From Pseudomonadota bacterium (GTDB lineage Bacteria > Pseudomonadota > Alphaproteobacteria > Micropepsales > Micropepsaceae), in the NCBI GenBank assembly GCA_023427355.1, contig JAEZBK010000207.1, positions 1-7,761 of the forward strand: 7,761 bases of DNA. The letters run 5' to 3'. Positions 5,737 through 7,761 of this stretch are shown one piece after another (the first letter of the stretch is position 1; each line of letters begins with the position of its first letter). Under the pieces are notes generated by a model that searched no databases, was not told the DNA's origin, and saw only the letters and a program-made list of their open reading frames with translations. Both the position numbers and the translations under genes were made by a program.

Positions 5737-6546
5737 ATGCTGATGGACCTTGCCCTCGCCAACAGTCTTGCCGGTTCGGTGCGCGCGGCCGATCCCGACC
5801 GCTATTTCACCGCCCTGTTCGCGCCCGCCCCGGCGCGGCCGCACCTGTTCGTGCTCTATGCCTTCAACCATGAAGTGGCGCGCATCGCCGAGACGGTGCG
5901 CGAACCCATGCTGGGGGCGATCCGGCTGGAATGGTGGCGCGAGACGGTGGAGGGCGCGGCCCGGGGTGTGCCGCGCAACCATGACGTGGCGCGCGGGCTG
6001 ACGGCGCTGTTCGAGGCCCATCCGTCGCTGCCGCCGGTACTGGAGGGGATTGTCGCGGCACGGGCCTTTGACGCCAGCGCCGAGCGGTTCGCGGATTTCG
6101 CCGCGCTGGAGGACCACCTGGACGCCACGGGCGGGGCGGTGATGCGCGCCGCTGCGACCATCCTGGGCGGCGATCCGGGGATGGTGCGGCCTGCCGCGCT
6201 GGCTTATGGCCTGGCGGGCCTGCTGCGCTCGTTGCCCTTCCACAACCAGCGCCACAAGCTGTACCTGCCGCTAGACCTGCTTGCGGCGCTGGACATGACG
6301 CCGGAAGAATTCTTCGACGCGAAGGACGATCCGCGGGTGCCATCCATTATTCGCCAGACGGCGCTGCGCGCCCGCGATCATTTCCTGGCGTGCCGCAATG
6401 GCCCGCGCCCGCGCAAGGCGCTGCCCGCGATTTTGCCCGCTGCGCTGGTGCCGGTGTATCTGCGCCGTCTCAGCCAGATGCGAGACGTCTCCATCCACCG
6501 CAGACAGATGGCGCTGTTGAGCGCATCGTTCAAGAAACGGCTGTGA
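5737..6546 (+). CDS. Squalene/phytoene synthase-fold protein, NDUFAF6-like complex I assembly factor
   Basis: The 269-residue product has the squalene/phytoene synthase fold but is almost certainly not a prenyl synthase. The first aspartate-rich motif is replaced by YAFNHEVARIAE (41-52), followed by REPMLGAIRLEWWRE (55-69). The second is replaced by LLRSLPFHNQRHKLYLP (162-178), so the magnesium-binding aspartates are gone at both sites. This pattern, with the basic R/K-x-x-LP stretch, is that of mitochondrial NDUFAF6, needed for assembly of respiratory complex I; alphaproteobacterial relatives are common. The bacterial role is inferred. ATGs at 5737 and 5743 are both possible. Neither has a good Shine-Dalgarno, and GG at 5735-5736 suits 5743 slightly better. 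The intrinsic terminator just upstream means the gene must be reached by read-through or from a promoter I cannot see. It converges with the HPF-like gene. Confidence 0.88.
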   Translation: MLMDLALANSLAGSVRAADPDRYFTALFAPAPARPHLFVLYAFNHEVARIAETVREPMLGAIRLEWWRETVEGAARGVPRNHDVARGLTALFEAHPSLPPVLEGIVAARAFDASAERFADFAALEDHLDATGGAVMRAAATILGGDPGMVRPAALAYGLAGLLRSLPFHNQRHKLYLPLDLLAALDMTPEEFFDAKDDPRVPSIIRQTALRARDHFLACRNGPRPRKALPAILPAALVPVYLRRLSQMRDVSIHRRQMALLSASFKKRL

Positions 6547-6548
6547 TA

Positions 6549-6581
6549 TCGCTGCCGGTATCGGTGTGATGCCGGCAGCGA
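6549..6581. terminator. Hairpin between convergent genes, candidate bidirectional terminator
   Basis: CGCTGCCGG (6550-6558) pairs with CCGGCAGCG (6572-6580). T6549-A6581 extends it outward; a T-G wobble (6559/6571) and ATC/GAT (6560-6562 with 6568-6570) extend it inward to a five-base loop. That makes about 14 continuous pairs filling most of the 50-base gap between two genes that end facing each other. There is no T-run on either strand, so it may act as a partial terminator or RNA-end protector. Confidence 0.6.
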
Positions 6582-6596
6582 GGAACGCAGTTGGCG

Positions 6597-6974
6597 CTAG
6601 AGTTCGGGGGTAGCTTCGGTTTTGTGCGTCTTCACATCGCCATGGCTGATGCGGCGATGTTCCTTCAGCCGCGCCAGCGCCACGGCGAAGACGTCATCCA
6701 GCACCGCATAGGCGTCGGTGTCGGCCTTCTTGTGGCCGCCATGCTTGAGGTCGCGGGTGACGGCGATTTCCTTGCCGGGCACGCGGATGACCACATGCAC
6801 GTCTGGCTGGTTGCCGGTGACCTTCTGGCTCTTGTGGGGCATCTCGATGGAGACGCGGCAGCTGACGATATGATCGTGGAATTTTTCGAGCTTGGCGACA
6901 TGCGCCTCGACGGCATTCTTCAGCGCGTCCGAGGGTTCGAGATTGTGGAAGTGCAGTTCAAGCGGCGTATCCAT
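6597..6974 (-). CDS. Short HPF/RaiA-family ribosome-associated protein
   Basis: The 125-residue product belongs to the S30AE (HPF/RaiA) family, which binds the 30S decoding channel and keeps idle ribosomes inactive in stress or stationary phase. Visible features are the opening strand PLELHFHNLEPSDALKNAV, helix residues AHVAKLEKFHDHI, the strand SCRVSIEMPHKSQKVTG, then HVVIRVPGKEIAV, HKKADTDAYAVLDDVFAVALARL, and a tail with GDVKTH that I recall from a short subfamily. It lacks the C-terminal dimerisation domain of long HPF, so it probably cannot form 100S dimers the long-HPF way. ATG 6974 is chosen because AAGAAGAAGAG (6990-6980) sits just upstream; an in-frame TTG at 6977 would add one residue. 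The gene lies 58 bases downstream of trmFO on the same strand. An AT-rich patch and an EcfG-like motif precede it, which would suit a stress gene. Confidence 0.88.
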   Translation of the reverse strand: MDTPLELHFHNLEPSDALKNAVEAHVAKLEKFHDHIVSCRVSIEMPHKSQKVTGNQPDVHVVIRVPGKEIAVTRDLKHGGHKKADTDAYAVLDDVFAVALARLKEHRRISHGDVKTHKTEATPEL

Positions 6975-6990
6975 CAAAGCTCTTCTTCTT

Positions 6991-7019
6991 GGGTTCCAAT
7001 ATTTTAAACGTAGGAACCC
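6991..7019. repeat. Perfect inverted repeat between trmFO and the HPF-like gene
   Basis: GGGTTCC (6991-6997) and GGAACCC (7013-7019) form a perfect 7-base inverted repeat around a 15-base spacer of mostly A and T, unusual in this GC-rich window. Read on the minus strand it lies between the trmFO stop and the HPF-like ribosome site. It could be a trmFO terminator stem, an operator, or a 5'-leader hairpin. The spacer also carries TTTAAAAT, a plausible -10 region. Confidence 0.45.
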
Positions 7020-7031
7020 CGGCGGCGTTTC
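7007..7031 (-). promoter_or_regulatory. Candidate EcfG-type stress promoter for the HPF-like gene
   Basis: On the minus strand GAAAC (7031-7027) and CGTT (7010-7007) are 16 bases apart. The alphaproteobacterial general-stress sigma factor EcfG recognises GGAAC-N16/17-CGTT, so this matches eight of nine bases. Transcription would begin near 7000, giving a leader of about 25 bases. An alternative -10, TAAAAT (7006-7001), has no matching -35. Such short motifs can arise by chance. Confidence 0.28.
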
Positions 7032-7032
7032 G

Positions 7033-7761
7033 CTAGACTGTTTGCGAAGTTTTCTGCAGCCAGCCCTCCAGGTCGGCCAGGGCGCGGTTTGCCATGGCCT
7101 GCTTGCGGTCGCCGCCCTTGATCTTCATGGGCTTGCCCGTGCGCGGGTTCACACCCGGCGCAAGGTCGGGGAAAAGCCCGAAATTCACATTCATGGGCTG
7201 GAAGGTGCGGGCGTCCGCGCCCCCGGTGATATGCGACAGCAGCGCCCCGAACGCGGTGGTGGCGGGGGGCGGGTTCTGCAACCGGCCTTGCGCCTCGGCC
7301 GCCGCGAAGCGTCCGGCCAAAAGGCCGATGGCGGCGCTTTCGACATAGCCTTCCACGCCCGTGACCTGGCCGGCGAAGCGCAGATGGGTTTGCGACTTCA
7401 GGCGCAATTGCGCATCGAGCAGGCGCGGCGAATTGATGAAGGTGTTGCGATGCAGGCCACCCAGGCGCGCAAACTCCGCAGCCTCCAGCCCGGGGATGGT
7501 GCGGAAGATGCGCACCTGCTCGCCGTGGCGAAGCTTGGTCTGGAAGCCGACCATGTTCCACAGCGTGCCCAGCGCATTGTCCTGCCGCAACTGCACCACC
7601 GCGTAAGGCTGTTCGTCGCGATGGGGATTGCGCAGACCCACCGGCTTCATCGGCCCGAAGCTGAGGGTTTCGGGCCCCCGTTCGGCCATCACTTCGATGG
7701 GCAGGCAGGCCTCGAAATAGGGCGTGGATTTTTCCCATTCCTTCCAGTCGCCCTTGTCGCC
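7033..7761 (-). CDS. trmFO: TrmFO, folate/FAD-dependent tRNA uracil-54 methyltransferase, C-terminal part (runs off window)
   Basis: TrmFO methylates U54 in the T-loop of tRNA to ribothymidine, taking the carbon from 5,10-methylenetetrahydrofolate and electrons from FAD. The frame stays open to the window edge, giving 242 residues of a protein usually near 450-470; the N-terminal FAD-binding half is outside. The visible part starts [21 protein letters not shown] and continues [22 protein letters not shown], with the second catalytic cysteine in YFEAC; most TrmFO proteins I recall have FEGC, so alanine before the cysteine is a small variation. Further family stretches are [56 protein letters not shown] and [12 protein letters not shown]. 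The C-terminus looks complete. The HPF-like gene follows on the same strand after 58 bases. TrmFO is usual in Alphaproteobacteria and Gram-positives, whereas E. coli uses SAM-dependent TrmA. Confidence 0.96.
   Translation of the reverse strand, partial: GDKGDWKEWEKSTPYFEACLPIEVMAERGPETLSFGPMKPVGLRNPHRDEQPYAVVQLRQDNALGTLWNMVGFQTKLRHGEQVRIFRTIPGLEAAEFARLGGLHRNTFINSPRLLDAQLRLKSQTHLRFAGQVTGVEGYVESAAIGLLAGRFAAAEAQGRLQNPPPATTAFGALLSHITGGADARTFQPMNVNFGLFPDLAPGVNPRTGKPMKIKGGDRKQAMANRALADLEGWLQKTSQTV

Noticed and set aside
4780..6255. Long antisense open frame across the PuuD-like and NDUFAF6-like genes
   Set aside because: It spans two recognisable genes and a terminator, has mirror-frame composition and resembles no family.
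5737..6546. Carotenoid or hopanoid biosynthesis gene (phytoene/squalene synthase)
   Set aside because: Both aspartate-rich magnesium-binding motifs are absent, and no other terpenoid gene is nearby.
7004..7738. Alternative minus-strand frame overlapping trmFO
   Set aside because: The trmFO frame carries clear family motifs and continues to the window edge; the overlapping frame is low-complexity and unrelated to anything I know.
1..7761. Mobile element, CRISPR array, tRNA or rRNA gene
   Set aside because: I looked for terminal repeats, transposase motifs, regularly spaced repeats and cloverleaf ends and saw none. Composition is even and all genes are housekeeping types.

Overview
This window is ordinary chromosomal DNA of a GC-rich alphaproteobacterium. 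The main evidence is gene order. surE, an M23/NlpD-like lipoprotein, a DUF815 ATPase, yajC, secD, a squalene-synthase-fold (NDUFAF6-type) gene and trmFO form a neighbourhood I recall as typical of Alphaproteobacteria. Folate-dependent TrmFO, the NDUFAF6-like protein, sparse GANTC sites and a candidate CtrA box fit the same group. I cannot name the genus.

Layout. Positions 1-241 (minus) hold the N-terminus of a family-4-type glycosyltransferase, divergent from surE (304-1089, plus). A 222-bp gap with a long imperfect hairpin and a CtrA-like box follows; pcm, which usually lies here, is absent. Next is an NlpD/LppB-like lipoprotein (1312-2013, plus), convergent with the DUF815 ATPase (2092-2973, minus), with a hairpin between them. 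yajC (3073-3369) and secD (3374-4990) form a tight plus-strand pair behind a plausible sigma70 promoter. secF does not follow. Its place is taken by a small PuuD-like membrane protein (5059-5679), then a strong intrinsic terminator, then the NDUFAF6-like gene (5737-6546), whose start codon lies just behind the terminator. On the minus strand trmFO (7033 to the window edge) is followed by a short HPF/RaiA-family gene (6597-6974), which converges on the NDUFAF6-like gene at another hairpin.

How the genes work together. YajC and SecD are accessory subunits of the Sec translocon. The NlpD-like lipoprotein probably controls septal peptidoglycan amidases. SurE is a nucleotide phosphatase linked to stress and stationary phase. 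TrmFO makes ribothymidine at position 54 of tRNA, and the HPF-like protein acts on ribosomes under stress. The NDUFAF6-like protein probably serves respiratory complex I assembly. These are housekeeping genes rather than one pathway.

I see no mobile element, CRISPR array, defence island or clear new system. The points most worth checking are regulatory and architectural: the missing secF and pcm, a leader in which the Shine-Dalgarno of the PuuD-like gene can be fully paired, an intrinsic terminator pressed against the next start codon, and an M23 domain without key zinc ligands.
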